Notes under the pieces: model-generated
The model's input: only the letters and a program-made list of their open reading frames with translations
Told to the model about the DNA's origin: nothing
Database searches by the model: none
Source: Kribbella amoyensis
GTDB lineage: Bacteria > Actinomycetota > Actinomycetes > Propionibacteriales > Kribbellaceae
Assembly (NCBI RefSeq): GCF_007828865.1
Contig: NZ_VIVK01000001.1
Span: forward strand, 1,488,001 to 1,552,000
DNA length: 64,000 nucleotides
Direction: 5' to 3'
Program-made: the position numbers and the translations under genes
Shown: positions 7,989 to 18,407 of the stretch, in pieces
How the letters are laid out: each line of letters starts with the position of its first letter
Position numbering within the stretch: the first letter of the stretch is position 1

Positions 7989-9582
7989 CCTGCTCGCCGC
8001 CTCCTGACTGCTTGATCCGAGCGACCGTGAAGCCGTCGAAGTAGACGTTCGTTGCCTCCGGCACGTGTCCGTGCAGCGACGCCGAGGCCGCGTTGTACGT
8101 CTTGCCGTCACCGCCCTTGTAGTTGCCGGTGTAGAGGTAGGTGTGGCCGACCTCACCCCCTTCACTGCCCTTCACCAGGATGTCTCCCGGTCTGAGCTGG
8201 TCGACGTCGGTGATGTTGTCGAAGGTCTCGTACTTCGACGAGGCCCGGACGTACTTGAGCTGCTCGCCGGTGCTGCGCCTCTGGTAGTCCTTGTCCACCC
8301 CGCTCATCACCATCACCGTTGCGACGAAGACCCCGCAGTCGCTGTACGGATCGATGTCGGTGGCGCCGTTGTACTTCGGCATTGCTTCCTGGTACGACGG
8401 TCTGGCGTCGGACCGGTTCTTGCCGTGGCCCGGGGTGTCCCAGGCCAGCCCGAGCGCGGTCTGCACGATGTCGCCGTTGCCCGCGCCGCAGCCGCCACCA
8501 CCGGCACCGCCCTCGCCACCGCCGAAGATCTCCAGCAGCGCACGGGCGGCGGTTTTGCGCTGGATGTACCGCGGGTTGCTCAGGTCCTCCGACCCGGCGA
8601 ACCGCTCGAACCACCGGCCGAAGGCGACCGCCGCGTCCTCAACCGTTTTGGTCGCTCTGAGCTTGGTCCCCGCGTCGGCCTCCGGGAGGGGGCCCTCACC
8701 GGCGAGCTGCTTCTTGAGGAACTCGAGCTGCCACTCCAGCGACTCGACCTTCTTCTCGTCGTCGTTGGTCGCGGCCAGCGACGGCCGGATCATCTTGCCG
8801 GCCGGGGTCCACTGGACGATGCCCCAGCCGAGCGGGGAGTCGATCGCGGCCTTCGCCTTCGTGACCGTCCCGGGCGCGGTGTTCTGCAGCCGGGCCGGCT
8901 CGACGCTCGACTCGTGGATCATGTTGCCGACGATGCCGGCCGCCTGCTCCTTGCTGTAGCCGTTCGAGGCGAAGTAGTTGAACGCCTTCTGCTGGTTGTT
9001 GGAACCGACCAGCGCGCCCTCGCAGCTGCAGCCGGCACTCGCGCTCTCGCTCGCTTCCTCGCCGATCTGGTCGGTCGGGTCCTCCGGCTCGAGGTCGCCG
9101 TCGTCGTCCTTGCGCACCCGCATCTCGAAGTGCAGGTGCTCGCCGTCCAGGCCGGGGCCGTCCTCGGTCCCCGATCCGGACTTGCCGATCTCGGTGCCGC
9201 GCCCGACCTTGTCGCCGACGCGGACCGACTTGGACTCGAAGAACTGGTACCAGGTCTCCAGGCCCTCGCCGTGCCGGATCTTGATCCAGTCGCCGTCGGT
9301 GGAGACGACCTCGCCCTCCTCGGCGGCGCGGACGGTGCTGCCCTTGCTCACCCGGTAGTCGAGGCCGGTGTGCCTGGCCGTTCCCAGCGGGAGGTAGCCC
9401 AAGGCCGGTTCATGCTCGTCGGTCGGCCAGCCGAACGCCTTGCCGGTCGTTTCCGAGGTGTCACACGCCTCCTCGGCACCAGCTGACCCCATCGTGGCGA
9501 ACAGCATCACGACGACGACGATGAACGGCAACAGGAACCCCAGACCGAGTCCACCGAGGAGCGTCACTGACTTGCCTTGCAC
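7981..9582 (-). CDS. Membrane-anchored cell-wall hydrolase: M23, tail-lysozyme-like and CHAP-like domains
   Basis: The 533-residue protein starts at GTG 9582, where GGAGGAGGAA gives an excellent ribosome site. One membrane helix (about 6-30) anchors it outside the membrane. An M23/LytM endopeptidase domain (about 50-155) keeps the zinc ligands H71 and D75 (HTGLD) and H149/H151 (HLH). From about 195 to 370 is a segment resembling the phage tail-lysozyme family (YSKEQAAGIVGNMIHES, GWGIVQWT). A glycine-rich linker leads to a C-terminal CHAP/NlpC-like part with DCGVFVATV and a later His in HTYLYTG. Three hydrolase modules suggest cutting of both peptide and glycan parts of peptidoglycan. The PEGA-like gene follows directly. 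Confidence 0.78.
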   Translation of the reverse strand: MQGKSVTLLGGLGLGFLLPFIVVVVMLFATMGSAGAEEACDTSETTGKAFGWPTDEHEPALGYLPLGTARHTGLDYRVSKGSTVRAAEEGEVVSTDGDWIKIRHGEGLETWYQFFESKSVRVGDKVGRGTEIGKSGSGTEDGPGLDGEHLHFEMRVRKDDDGDLEPEDPTDQIGEEASESASAGCSCEGALVGSNNQQKAFNYFASNGYSKEQAAGIVGNMIHESSVEPARLQNTAPGTVTKAKAAIDSPLGWGIVQWTPAGKMIRPSLAATNDDEKKVESLEWQLEFLKKQLAGEGPLPEADAGTKLRATKTVEDAAVAFGRWFERFAGSEDLSNPRYIQRKTAARALLEIFGGGEGGAGGGGCGAGNGDIVQTALGLAWDTPGHGKNRSDARPSYQEAMPKYNGATDIDPYSDCGVFVATVMVMSGVDKDYQRRSTGEQLKYVRASSKYETFDNITDVDQLRPGDILVKGSEGGEVGHTYLYTGNYKGGDGKTYNAASASLHGHVPEATNVYFDGFTVARIKQSGGGEQDG

Positions 9583-9773
9583 GGCTTCCTCCTCCTGCTG
9601 TCGGCGGCTCTCCCCGGGCGGGTCAGGGAGACGGGCGGCCGTCGACCTGCTGGGAACAGATTGCCCGAAAACCGGCTCACCAGGTCGAAAGTTATCCACA
9701 GGTTGGCCGCCGACCGGGCGAACTCCGGGTGCCGCACGCGACAACGGGGTCCGGCTGGACGAGAATCACCACC

Positions 9774-10442
9774 ATGTACGAACGGCTGCGGGTGGACCGC
9801 TCGACCACGGTGGACCGGGTGGTCGACGCCCTCCGCGACGCCCTCTTCGCCGGGGACCTGGAGCCCGGGACGCCGTTGCGTGAGCAGCCGCTGGCCGAGG
9901 CGCTCGGGGTGGCCCGGAGCACCGTGCGCGAGGCGATGACGATGCTGGTCACCGAGGGGCTCGCGATCCGGGAGCCGAACAAGGGGGTCAGCGTCGCGAT
10001 CCTGCACCCGTCCGCGGTCGCCGACATCTGCCGGGCCCGGTTCGTGCTGGAGTCGGCCGGGATCCGGGCCTGGTACGACGCCGACGAGGTGGCCCGGGAG
10101 CGGGTCCGGCAGGCGATGCGGGAGTTCGCCGCGACCGCCAAGGAGGGCGCCGACCCGGAGGCGATGACCGAGACGCACCTGGCGATCCACCGCAGCCTGG
10201 TCGCGCTGACCGGCAGCGCCCGGCTGATCGCGACCCAGGACTCGATCACCGCCGAGGCCCGGCTGGCGCTGGCCCGGGTCGACCAGCTCCGCCAGGACGC
10301 CAAGCTCCAGGTCGCGTCGCACCGCAAGCTGATCCGGCTGCTCGAGAAGGGCGACCTGGACGAGGCCGTGGCCGAGCTGGACCGGCACCTGGCCGGCGCC
10401 CAGGAGTCCTTGCTCGAAGCCATCACGACGCCGCCGGCCTGA
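9774..10442 (+). CDS. GntR-family transcriptional regulator, FCD subfamily
   Basis: The 222-residue protein has a winged helix-turn-helix at about 10-75 (PLREQPLAEALGVARSTVRE, then EGLAIREPNKGVSV) and an all-helical FCD effector domain. Conserved Asp/His residues of the metal-binding type can be seen in HLAIHRSL and SHRKLIRLL. Start MYERLRV at 9774 is preferred because the longer in-frame extension is low quality. It is monocistronic and convergent with the glycosidase operon. A candidate target is the palindrome at 7298-7312, but this is inference. Confidence 0.82.
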   Translation: MYERLRVDRSTTVDRVVDALRDALFAGDLEPGTPLREQPLAEALGVARSTVREAMTMLVTEGLAIREPNKGVSVAILHPSAVADICRARFVLESAGIRAWYDADEVARERVRQAMREFAATAKEGADPEAMTETHLAIHRSLVALTGSARLIATQDSITAEARLALARVDQLRQDAKLQVASHRKLIRLLEKGDLDEAVAELDRHLAGAQESLLEAITTPPA

Positions 10443-10487
10443 TCCCCGGTCACCCAGGGACCAGGCCGAACCGATCAGCCGCGCTGG

Positions 10488-12566
10488 TCAGCCGGCCGCG
10501 GTCACACCGACCTCGATCGCGCCGGCCGCCGTGACGTCGTACGTGGTGCCGCCGACCCGGAGACCGCGGAGCCGGGCGTCGGGATCGAGGGTCGCCAGTT
10601 GCGGGTTCGCGCTGACGCTGCCGTCGAGCCCGATCTCCAGGCCGAACACGCCTTCCAGGATCAGGCTCACCCACGAGCCGGACGACGAGCAGGACCAGTC
10701 GATCAGGTACGGGAACTGTGGCGGCGACTTCCGGGCCCCGCCCGCCATCGCCGGTACCGCTTCCTCGACGAAGTGCGCTTGACCACACGGGCCCTGGTTC
10801 GCGGTCTTCGCCAGCCCCGGCAGCCAGTCCAGCGCGACGTCACCCCGGCCGAGCGCGAACAGAGCGCGCCCCGCGTCCGCCGGCCAGGCCGGGTACGCGC
10901 CGTTCCACTGGTGATCGGGCCGCAGGCTGAAGGCGGCGTCCGCGTCGTACGGGGAGAGTGCGCGCATCCAGGTCGGTGTCTGCAGTTCGCGCTGGAAGAA
11001 CTCGACCATTTCGGCGCGTTGTGTCTCCGACAGGTCGTCCGCCATCGTCGTGCCGACCAGGTTGAAGTCGTAGCAGTGTCGGACCGGGAGCAGCGTGCCG
11101 TCGGGCTGCCGCGCGTGCCAGAAGCCGGCGCCCTCGATGTACAGCTCGTTGACGTGCCCTGCCTGCTCGGTGGCCTCCTTGCGCAGCAGCTCCGCACGGT
11201 CGGTGTCCCCGTCCCGGTCGGCCAGCTCGGCGGCGACGCGCAGGCACCAGACGTTCGCCGCGTTGAAGCTGGCGACCTCGTGGATGTAGCTGCTGACGCA
11301 CTCCATCAGGTTGTCGATGCCGCCGTAGTCGGCGAGCGCGTGGTCCTTGCGCAGCCCCCGCCACGCGGTCGCCCAGTCGTGCAGGTGCTCACCGACCGGC
11401 TTGCGGACGGCGTCCTGCCCGACCGGCGTCGCCAGGAACTCGCCGTCCCCGCTGAACCGGACGTAGTCCCGCACCAGTCGCGTCATCGCGAAGTCGTTGA
11501 CCGAGTACCAGTAGCCGACCGGTCCACCGGTGAGCCACTCGGTCCCGAAGTGCGCGTGCGTGTCGAGGTCGATCCAGTGCTCGATGTGCTTGCGCATCGG
11601 GACCGGGTCCAGCAGCGCGTGCGTCAGCGAGGAGAGGCTGTAGTCCCAGATGAACGTCGTCGTCTGCCAGTACCGCGGCATCAACGTGTCGTACGTCCGC
11701 CCGATCACGCTGGCCGGGTTGTCCCGGCGGAACCAGATCACCCCGAGGACGCCCCACCAGTACAGCTTGCGCAGTACGTCGCTCGACGTCTCCAGGATCG
11801 GCAGCGCCCCACTGAACCCGTCCCCGGCCGGGTCGAACGCATCCGCCAACGCCTTGTCCCAGTGCTGCTCCGCTGCGGTCAGCACAGCCGGTACGTCGGT
11901 CGCGCAGGCGTCGTAGTGCTCGCCGCACTCCTCCACCGTCTCGGCGAGGACATGGACGTACTCGAGTCGCCCGCGTCCCGCCTCGTCCAGCGTGACCGTC
12001 GTCTCCACCATCGACTGCCCGCGGATCTCACCCTGCCCGGCGAATCCCTGCAGGCTCACCGCGGACCCCGATTCACCGGTCCCCAGCAACGCCACCCGCC
12101 CGTCGGACGCGGTGAGCGTGTTCGGTTCGGACGGCGGCTCCGGACGCAACCAGCCACTCGGCGAGCGGGTCGCCGTACTGGCCAGCGCGAACCCGATCCG
12201 TACCTCGCGGCCCGGCAGCCCTTCCAGGTCGAGCTGGATTACGACCGCGGGCCGGCCCGGAGCGCAGGCCGTTGTACTACGCAACGACAGCCCGTCGATC
12301 GTGGTCGACCGGACCACGTGATCCGGCCGCCAGACGACCTCGACCTCGCCACCGTACGAGCGGGCTAGCCGGCCGTCGAGGTACAGCTGGCCGGTGATCG
12401 TGTCGCCGTGCGAGTACGGCGGGAAGTTCACACTCCGGATCGCGAACACGTCGAGGTCGACCTGCGCGGTGCCGAGGAAGTTGGTCAGTCCCGGCGGGTT
12501 GAACATGTCGTCGTAGGAGTGGGTGAGGACGTCACTGGCCAGGTCGGCACTGCGCGGGATGGTCAT
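10488..12566 (-). CDS. Six-hairpin (alpha/alpha)6-barrel glycosidase-like protein
   Basis: This 692-residue protein looks like a glycoside hydrolase with an N-terminal beta-sandwich (about 1-230) and an (alpha/alpha)6 barrel, as in rhamnosidase- and GH63-like families. Conserved aromatic and acidic barrel segments are visible: [48 protein letters not shown] and [20 protein letters not shown]. There is no signal peptide, so it would act on an imported oligosaccharide. ATG 12566 has GAAGGA upstream and overlaps the dehydratase stop by 4 bases. It is the last gene of the operon. The exact GH family cannot be assigned by eye. Confidence 0.65.
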   Translation of the reverse strand: MTIPRSADLASDVLTHSYDDMFNPPGLTNFLGTAQVDLDVFAIRSVNFPPYSHGDTITGQLYLDGRLARSYGGEVEVVWRPDHVVRSTTIDGLSLRSTTACAPGRPAVVIQLDLEGLPGREVRIGFALASTATRSPSGWLRPEPPSEPNTLTASDGRVALLGTGESGSAVSLQGFAGQGEIRGQSMVETTVTLDEAGRGRLEYVHVLAETVEECGEHYDACATDVPAVLTAAEQHWDKALADAFDPAGDGFSGALPILETSSDVLRKLYWWGVLGVIWFRRDNPASVIGRTYDTLMPRYWQTTTFIWDYSLSSLTHALLDPVPMRKHIEHWIDLDTHAHFGTEWLTGGPVGYWYSVNDFAMTRLVRDYVRFSGDGEFLATPVGQDAVRKPVGEHLHDWATAWRGLRKDHALADYGGIDNLMECVSSYIHEVASFNAANVWCLRVAAELADRDGDTDRAELLRKEATEQAGHVNELYIEGAGFWHARQPDGTLLPVRHCYDFNLVGTTMADDLSETQRAEMVEFFQRELQTPTWMRALSPYDADAAFSLRPDHQWNGAYPAWPADAGRALFALGRGDVALDWLPGLAKTANQGPCGQAHFVEEAVPAMAGGARKSPPQFPYLIDWSCSSSGSWVSLILEGVFGLEIGLDGSVSANPQLATLDPDARLRGLRVGGTTYDVTAAGAIEVGVTAAG

Positions 12567-13792
12567 CGGATTCCTTCGGCGGAGGGATCGGCCCAGTCGG
12601 TGTTCGGGAGCAGCGGGTACCACCCGGGCCGGGCCGGGTCGCGGTCGTACGGGTAGGGACCGAGCTCGCGGAACAGCTCGGCGTACTCGGCCAGCTTGTC
12701 CCGGTCCAGCTCGACCCCGAGGCCGGGCCCGTCCGGGACCGCGATCGCGCCGTCCTCGTACCGGAGCTTGCCCCCGGCAACGATGTCGTCGCGGAGATGG
12801 TGGTAGTGCGCGTCGGCCGCGAAGGACAGGTTCGGCACCACGGCGCCGAGGTGCAGCATGGTGGCGAGCTGGATACCGAGCTCACCGGACGAGTGCACGG
12901 CCACGCCGAGCTGGAACGTCTCGCACACCCCGGCGGCCTTGATACACGGCCGGATCCCGCCCCAGAAGGTGGTGTCGAGCAGGATCACGTCGACCGCGGG
13001 ATCGCGGACGTTCGCGGCCAGCTGTTCGAAGTTCACCACCACGGTGTTGGTGGCCAGCGGGATCGAGGTCTTCTCGCGGACCCGGCGCATCCCGTTCAGA
13101 CCCCAGGCCGGGTCCTCCAGGTAGTCGTTGTCGAGGTCCTCGATCCCGCGGGCGAACCGGATCGCCTCCTCGACCGAGAAGGCGCCGTTCGGGTCGAACC
13201 GGACGCGATGCCCGGGGAACGCCTCGGCCAGCGCGCGGAAACACTCCCGCTCGTAGTCGGGCGGGAAGACGCCGCCCTTGAGCTTGTGCACGCCGAACCC
13301 GTGCTCGTCGACCAAGGCGCGAGCGTGCTCGACCAGCTGTTCCGGCGTCCGGATCTCGCCGGTTCCGTCGTCGGCCGGGTGCCGGAAGAACAGGTAGCTC
13401 GCGAACGGTACCCGCTCCCGCACCTTGCCACCGAGCAACTCGTGCACGGGGATCCCGAGGGCGCGGCCCTGCAGGTCCAGGCAGGCGAACTCGATCGCGG
13501 CGAGCAGTTGGGTGCGGTTGTTGTAGAGACTCGCGGTCGGGTTCGCCAGCATCCACCGCAGCGCCTCGGTCCGGGCCGGGTCGTGCCCGACCAGGTACTG
13601 CTTGAGCCCGGCGACGGCGTCCTCGGCGCTCTGCCCGCCCCCGCCCATCTCGCCCAGTCCGATCAGGCCGTTGTCGGCCTCGACCTCGACGACGGTACGG
13701 ACGAACCGGCCCCAGTGCGCGCCGTTGCTGTGCCGCAGCGGTGCTTCGAGCGGCATCGTCACGGTGGTCGCCCGGACGTCGACGATCTTCAT
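12563..13792 (-). CDS. Enolase-superfamily acid-sugar dehydratase (glucarate-dehydratase-like)
   Basis: The 409-residue protein has the two-domain enolase fold. The barrel carries a KxK-type base (HKLKGG), the metal ligands RFDPNG and YLEDPAWG, and ATNTVVV, with AVHSSGE near the C-terminal barrel strands. This arrangement fits the glucarate dehydratase subgroup, which removes water from aldarates or aldonates to give 2-keto-3-deoxy acids. Start ATG 13792 ([11 protein letters not shown]) begins the capping domain cleanly, five bases after the SDR stop. It probably acts after the SDR on an oxidised sugar. Substrate unknown. Confidence 0.8.
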   Translation of the reverse strand: MKIVDVRATTVTMPLEAPLRHSNGAHWGRFVRTVVEVEADNGLIGLGEMGGGGQSAEDAVAGLKQYLVGHDPARTEALRWMLANPTASLYNNRTQLLAAIEFACLDLQGRALGIPVHELLGGKVRERVPFASYLFFRHPADDGTGEIRTPEQLVEHARALVDEHGFGVHKLKGGVFPPDYERECFRALAEAFPGHRVRFDPNGAFSVEEAIRFARGIEDLDNDYLEDPAWGLNGMRRVREKTSIPLATNTVVVNFEQLAANVRDPAVDVILLDTTFWGGIRPCIKAAGVCETFQLGVAVHSSGELGIQLATMLHLGAVVPNLSFAADAHYHHLRDDIVAGGKLRYEDGAIAVPDGPGLGVELDRDKLAEYAELFRELGPYPYDRDPARPGWYPLLPNTDWADPSAEGIR

Positions 13793-13797
13793 CCCGG

Positions 13798-14628
13798 TCA
13801 CCGCTCGTCCTCCGGCAGCAGCACGGCCAGGCCGGCGGTCAGTCCGCCGTCGACCTTGAGGTCCGCCCCGGTCACGAACGCGGCCGCGGGCGAAGTGAGG
13901 AAATGGATGACGTCGGCAACTTCCGCCGGAGTCGCCACCCGGCCGAGCGGATGCGAGCGGCCCCATTCGGCGACCACCTCGTCGGTCGACCGGTCGCCGG
14001 CGAACTCGGCCGCCGAGGTCCGCAGCATCGGCGTGTCCACCGACCCCGGGCAGACCGCGTTGACCCGGATCCCGTCCGCCGCGTGATCCACGGCCATCGC
14101 CCGGACCAGCGACAGCAACGCGCCCTTGCCCATCGAGTACGCCGCGACCCCGTGTTGCGCGGCGTACGCCTGGACCGACGAGACCACGACGACGCTGCCG
14201 CCGCGGGGGAGCAACGGTACGAACGCCTGGCAGGCGAAGAACACGCCACCGACGTTGACGGCCATCACCTCGTCGTAGACCGAGTACCGGGTGTCGACGA
14301 CGGTGCCGTACCGCTGGACGCCGGCCGCGCAGACCAGCGCGGACAGACCGCCACCCGCGAGCGCCTCCGAGACCTGGCCGGCCACTACCGCGAGAGCCTC
14401 CCGGTCACCGACGTCGACGCGCAGGCCGGTGACCTGGTCGCCGAGCTCGGCGGTCAGGGCGGCCAGGGCGTCGGCGTCCCGGTCCAGGACGAACACCCGG
14501 GCGCCGGCCCGGACGAAGCGCTCGACCGCGCCCCGGCCGATCCCGGCGGCGCCGCCGGTCACCACCACTGCGCCGGGTCCGTCCTCCACCACGCCGCCAC
14601 CAGGGGTGGCGTGCGGTTGCTGTGCCAT
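13798..14628 (-). CDS. SDR-family sugar dehydrogenase (own start inside the permease frame)
   Basis: Read from the ATG at 14628 this is a 276-residue classical [18 protein letters not shown] (NAD-binding), [27 protein letters not shown] (Ser and YxxxK) and PGSVDTPML. The Asp in VFVLDRD favours NAD+. It would oxidise a sugar to a lactone ahead of the dehydratase. A good ribosome site, GGAGG, lies six bases upstream of this ATG. However, the reading frame is open from the upstream permease with no stop, so a permease-SDR fusion product may also be made. Confidence 0.75.
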   Translation of the reverse strand: MAQQPHATPGGGVVEDGPGAVVVTGGAAGIGRGAVERFVRAGARVFVLDRDADALAALTAELGDQVTGLRVDVGDREALAVVAGQVSEALAGGGLSALVCAAGVQRYGTVVDTRYSVYDEVMAVNVGGVFFACQAFVPLLPRGGSVVVVSSVQAYAAQHGVAAYSMGKGALLSLVRAMAVDHAADGIRVNAVCPGSVDTPMLRTSAAEFAGDRSTDEVVAEWGRSHPLGRVATPAEVADVIHFLTSPAAAFVTGADLKVDGGLTAGLAVLLPEDER

Positions 14629-15468
14629 AGAGATCCTCCGAGACCAGAACTGCCCGAGGGCGAGGCCCCGGGAGAAGAAGCGTTGGGCGGCGAGGAAGAG
14701 CACGACGGTCGGCAGCGACACCAGTAGGCCGCCCGCCAGGACGGTCGGCAGCGCGGCGCCGCCGTACGTGCTCTGCAGTCCGGTCAGTGCCGGCATGATC
14801 GGCCGGACCGAGTCGGACTGGCTCAGCGTCAGGCCGAGCAGCAGGTCGTTCCATACGAACGTCGCCTGCAGGATGAAGATCGCGGCCAGCGCGCTGCCGG
14901 CCATCGGCAGGTAGATGCTGCGGAAGATCCGGAACAACCCGCCGCCGTCGACGATCGCCGCCTCGAACACACTGCGGGCGATGCCGGTGAAGAAGTTCCG
15001 CATCACGAACGCCGAGAAGGGCACGCTGATCGCCGTGTACACGATCACCATGCCGAGCTTGGTGTCGTACAGGCCGGAGCTGGCGTAGCCGGAGAACAGC
15101 GGCATCAGCACCATCTGCATGGGAAAGATCGTGCCGCCGAAGATGAACACGAACCACAGGAACCCACGGCGCAACCGCAGCACCACGATCGCGTACCCGG
15201 CCGCCGCCCCGATCAGGACGGCGAGCACCGGCGCGACCACGGAGTACAGGGTGGTGGCCAGCAGGGTCCCACCGAGCGCGGCCTTGTCCCAGGCGTCGGC
15301 GAAGTTCGCCAGCAGCGCGAACCCTTCCGGCTTCCAGACGGTGCCCGCGTCGTACCCGTCGACAGGCTTGGCCGCGTTCACGATCAGCAGGTAGACCGGG
15401 GCGAGCCAGATCAGTCCGAGGACGACGAGGACAGCCGTCCGGATCGGTCCGGAGGAGGTGTTCTTCAT
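13798..15468 (-). CDS. Sugar ABC transporter permease (MalG-type), frame continues into SDR
   Basis: From ATG 15468 the first 280 residues form a CUT1-family MalG-type permease with six helices. The start is [21 protein letters not shown], and the EAA loop is [20 protein letters not shown], which contacts the ATPase. The usual short tail after QRFFSRG is replaced by [12 protein letters not shown] and then the SDR, without any stop codon, giving a 556-residue open frame. Its start overlaps the stop of the other permease (ATGA). No ATPase is encoded in the operon; a shared MsiK-type ATPase elsewhere is expected. Confidence 0.75.
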   Translation of the reverse strand: MKNTSSGPIRTAVLVVLGLIWLAPVYLLIVNAAKPVDGYDAGTVWKPEGFALLANFADAWDKAALGGTLLATTLYSVVAPVLAVLIGAAAGYAIVVLRLRRGFLWFVFIFGGTIFPMQMVLMPLFSGYASSGLYDTKLGMVIVYTAISVPFSAFVMRNFFTGIARSVFEAAIVDGGGLFRIFRSIYLPMAGSALAAIFILQATFVWNDLLLGLTLSQSDSVRPIMPALTGLQSTYGGAALPTVLAGGLLVSLPTVVLFLAAQRFFSRGLALGQFWSRRISMAQQPHATPGGGVVEDGPGAVVVTGGAAGIGRGAVERFVRAGARVFVLDRDADALAALTAELGDQVTGLRVDVGDREALAVVAGQVSEALAGGGLSALVCAAGVQRYGTVVDTRYSVYDEVMAVNVGGVFFACQAFVPLLPRGGSVVVVSSVQAYAAQHGVAAYSMGKGALLSLVRAMAVDHAADGIRVNAVCPGSVDTPMLRTSAAEFAGDRSTDEVVAEWGRSHPLGRVATPAEVADVIHFLTSPAAAFVTGADLKVDGGLTAGLAVLLPEDER

Positions 15469-16403
15469 CGGGTGTCCCCGTCCGCGAGCTGGTAGCGCAG
15501 GTAGAGCACCGACGCGGCGAACGTGACCAGGCTGAGGAACAACGCGATCGCCGCGCCCTGGCCGTAGTCGTTCAGCACGAAGGTCTCCTTGTACATCGAC
15601 AGTGCGAGCGTCTCGGACGACGTCCCGGGGCCGCCCTGGGTCATCACCCAGACCACGTCGAAGGTCTTCAGGCTGCCGACGATCGACAGCCCGATCACCA
15701 CGGTCGTGATCGGCCGGAGCTGCGGCCACAGGTGGTACCGGAACAACCGGAACCCCTCGGCACCGTCCAGCCGGGCCGCCTCCAGCGGTTCGGCCGGGAT
15801 GGACTGCAGGCCGACCACGAACAGCAGCGCGTTCACGCCGGCCGCCTGCCAGGTCACCGCGACGATCATCATCAGCGTGTTACCCGGCCCGGCCTGCAAC
15901 CAGCCGGTACTCGCGCCGGGCAGGCCGAAGAACCCGAGCGCCTGCCCGAGCGCGCCGTCCGGCTGCAGCACGAACCCCCAGATCACGCCCACCGCGACCC
16001 CGGAAATCGCGTACGGCAGCAGGAACGGCAGCCGCAGCCACGTACCCCAGCGGTGCCCGTACGTGAGCACCGCGACCAGCAGGCCGAGCACGACCGGCAG
16101 TGTCACCATGCCGACGACCCACAGCAGCGTGTTGGTCAGCGCCCCCACCAGGTCCGGGTCACTGAACATCGCCTTGTAGTTGGTCAGCCCCACCCAGATC
16201 GGCGAACCGAGTCCGTTGTACTCGGTGAAGCTGATGTAGGTGGTCCACAGGAACGGCAGGTACAGCAGCAGCGCGACGATCCCGGTGGCCGGCAGACCGA
16301 ACAGCGGCGCGACCCGGGATCCGGTCCGCGCGCCCTGCGCGTTCCGGACCGGCCACTGCGGCTTGCTGGTCCGTCGGACCGGACTCTGGACGGTAGAAGT
16401 CAC
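15465..16403 (-). CDS. Sugar ABC transporter permease (MalF-type)
   Basis: The 312-residue membrane protein is the first permease of a CUT1 carbohydrate importer. It has a basic cytoplasmic N-tail (about 1-35), six helices, the SFTEYNG segment after the first helix and the EAA loop EAARLDGAEGFRLFRYHLWP. It starts with GTG 16403, overlapping the binding-protein stop by GTGA, and its own stop overlaps the next permease. It partners with the MalG-type permease and the lipoprotein upstream. Substrate is not evident. Confidence 0.9.
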   Translation of the reverse strand: MTSTVQSPVRRTSKPQWPVRNAQGARTGSRVAPLFGLPATGIVALLLYLPFLWTTYISFTEYNGLGSPIWVGLTNYKAMFSDPDLVGALTNTLLWVVGMVTLPVVLGLLVAVLTYGHRWGTWLRLPFLLPYAISGVAVGVIWGFVLQPDGALGQALGFFGLPGASTGWLQAGPGNTLMMIVAVTWQAAGVNALLFVVGLQSIPAEPLEAARLDGAEGFRLFRYHLWPQLRPITTVVIGLSIVGSLKTFDVVWVMTQGGPGTSSETLALSMYKETFVLNDYGQGAAIALFLSLVTFAASVLYLRYQLADGDTR

Positions 16404-17686
16404 TTCTGCTTGGCCCAGTACTTGTCCGCCTCGTCCTGGATCTTCTGCAGGCCCGGCATCGGGTCACCCGGCTTGGTGACGAACGCGCCGAACACCTCCA
16501 GCGCCTTGGTCGCGACCGGCACCGGCGTCGCCTCGAACCAGCGGTTGATCAGCCGGTACCCGTCGCCGCCGACGTCCTTGTTCAGCGTGGCCAGGCCCGG
16601 GTCCTTCACCTCGGCCTTCGGGTTGAAGGACAGGTCGCCGCGCGAGTTCGCCCACGCGGTCTGCGCCTGCGGGGTGACCCACCAGTCCGTCCACTTCGTC
16701 ACCGTCGAGGCGTGGTCGCTCTGCGCGGCGGAGCAGACCGGGCCGGTCTCGAAGATCATCGAGGTCTTCGGCAGCGCCGGGTTCACGTTCGGGATCACGA
16801 AGAAGTCGTAGTCGGTGCCGGCCTTCATCTTCAGCGTGTTCAGATTGCCGCTGAACCAGGTGCCGAAGTTGATCATCGCCACGTCGCCGCTCTTCAGCTG
16901 GGCCTGCGGCTCGGTCTTCGAGCCCGGGTCGCTGAACAGGCCGGCGTCGAGCATCTTCTTCCAGTCGTTCATCACCTCGACCACGCCCGGGTCGGTGTAC
17001 TTCGCCTTGCCGGCCGCGAGCGCGTCGTACAGGTCCGGGTCCTTGCCGGCCAGCAGCGTCTCGAACCAGACGAAGCTGAACAGAATGTTGGTCTGGTAGA
17101 ACGGCTTCACCCCGGCCGCCTTCACCTTGTCGGCGACCGCGAGCAGCTCGGTCCAGGTCTTCGGCGTGGCGGTGATCCCGGCCTTCTTGAAGACGGCCTT
17201 GTTGTAGTACATCACCCAGTAGCCGGCGTTCAGCGGCACGCAGTACTGCTTGCCGTCGAAGGTGAAGTACTGCTTGAGCTGCTCCGGGATGTTGCCATCC
17301 GCAACGGCCTTGGTCCACTGGTCGGTGGTCTCGGCGACCAGCTTCTGGTCGACCAGGTCCTCCAGCTCCTTGCCGGTGTGCCAGCTGAACAGGTCCGCCT
17401 TCTCCTTGGTCCGGAACGACGACCGGACGAACGCGGTGTAGGCGTTGGAGTCGGAGTAGCCGACCGGCTCCATCCCGACCCCGATGTCCTTCTTGCTCGC
17501 CGCGCCCACCTGGACGAAGGCTTCCTTCCAGCCGCCCTTGTCGTTGTAGAACTTCAGCGAGTCGACGGGCTTGTCCTCGCCCTTCGCCGCCGGGGATCCG
17601 CCGCCGCCGCCGCAGGCGGACAGCGCGAGCGCCCCGGCCACCGCGAGGGCGGTGAGGGCGGTCGTTCGGTTGGCGATGCGTGCCAT
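16400..17686 (-). CDS. Extracellular sugar-binding lipoprotein of ABC transporter
   Basis: The 428-residue protein is a cluster-B solute-binding protein. The signal peptide ends in the lipobox LSAC (Cys about 25), followed by a glycine-rich linker. The body has family landmarks such as QYCVPLNAGYWVMYYNKAVF, the WTELLAVADKVKAAG helix and LKSGDVAMINFGTWFSG. It delivers an oligosaccharide to the two permeases downstream. ATG 17686 is supported by AGAGGT upstream. It follows the GntR gene by 16 bases in the same operon. Confidence 0.9.
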   Translation of the reverse strand: MARIANRTTALTALAVAGALALSACGGGGGSPAAKGEDKPVDSLKFYNDKGGWKEAFVQVGAASKKDIGVGMEPVGYSDSNAYTAFVRSSFRTKEKADLFSWHTGKELEDLVDQKLVAETTDQWTKAVADGNIPEQLKQYFTFDGKQYCVPLNAGYWVMYYNKAVFKKAGITATPKTWTELLAVADKVKAAGVKPFYQTNILFSFVWFETLLAGKDPDLYDALAAGKAKYTDPGVVEVMNDWKKMLDAGLFSDPGSKTEPQAQLKSGDVAMINFGTWFSGNLNTLKMKAGTDYDFFVIPNVNPALPKTSMIFETGPVCSAAQSDHASTVTKWTDWWVTPQAQTAWANSRGDLSFNPKAEVKDPGLATLNKDVGGDGYRLINRWFEATPVPVATKALEVFGAFVTKPGDPMPGLQKIQDEADKYWAKQK

Positions 17687-17702
17687 GGGTGTACCTCTCA
17701 GC

Positions 17703-18407
17703 TCAGGGGTGCCGTACGCGGTCGTTGATGACGGCGAGCACGCCGTCCAGATGTTCTCGGGTGAGCCGTTCGGCCAGCTCCGCGTCGCCGGCCGCGACGG
17801 CCGCGTGGATGGCCCGGTGCTCGTCCAGGTCGGTCTGCGCCTCACCGTGGATGTGCAGGATCTCCAGCTGTTCGCGCACGTTGACGACGGTGACCGACTC
17901 GACCACCTCGGCCAGCGTCGCGTTGCCGGACGCCTGCGCGAGGTTGCGGTGGAAGTCCATGTTCACCTCGGCCAGCCGGGCGTGGTCGCCGCCGGCGATC
18001 AGCTCCTCGGCCGCGGCCAGGTCGCCCGCCATCCGCGTCAGCGCCGCGTCGTCACGGACCCGGGCGGCCAGCGCGGCCACCGGCGGCTCGATCAGGGCGC
18101 GGGCCTGGAGCAGCTCGACCAGCCGATCGGCCGACGGGGTCGGGGCCAGCGGATTGGCCAGCACGAGCCGGCCGATGTGCGGACCCACGTACACCCCGGA
18201 CCCGTGCCGCAGCTCCACGGCACCGGTGGCCTCCAACCGGCGCAACGCCTCCCGGACCGTCGGCACCGCCACCTTGAACCGATCGGCCAGCGACCGGACC
18301 GACTCGAACTGGTCACCGGAGACCAGCTTCCGGTCCGCGATCAGGGACAGCATCGACGTGGCCAGATCGTCGAGCAGACTGCGCCGGGCGACGCCGGGCG
18401 TACTCAC
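17703..18407 (-). CDS. GntR-family regulator (FCD) of the glycan operon
   Basis: The 234-residue regulator has a winged HTH at about 10-75 (SVRSLADRFKVAVPTVREALRRLEATGAV) and an FCD effector domain with the conserved DFHRNLAQASGN metal-site helix and a HRAIHAAV helix. It begins with GTG 18407 in a GTGA overlap with the DUF5005-like gene and sits inside the operon it probably represses. The likely operator is the imperfect palindrome 19664-19677 before the first gene. The ligand may be a sugar acid (inference). Confidence 0.85.
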   Translation of the reverse strand: MSTPGVARRSLLDDLATSMLSLIADRKLVSGDQFESVRSLADRFKVAVPTVREALRRLEATGAVELRHGSGVYVGPHIGRLVLANPLAPTPSADRLVELLQARALIEPPVAALAARVRDDAALTRMAGDLAAAEELIAGGDHARLAEVNMDFHRNLAQASGNATLAEVVESVTVVNVREQLEILHIHGEAQTDLDEHRAIHAAVAAGDAELAERLTREHLDGVLAVINDRVRHP

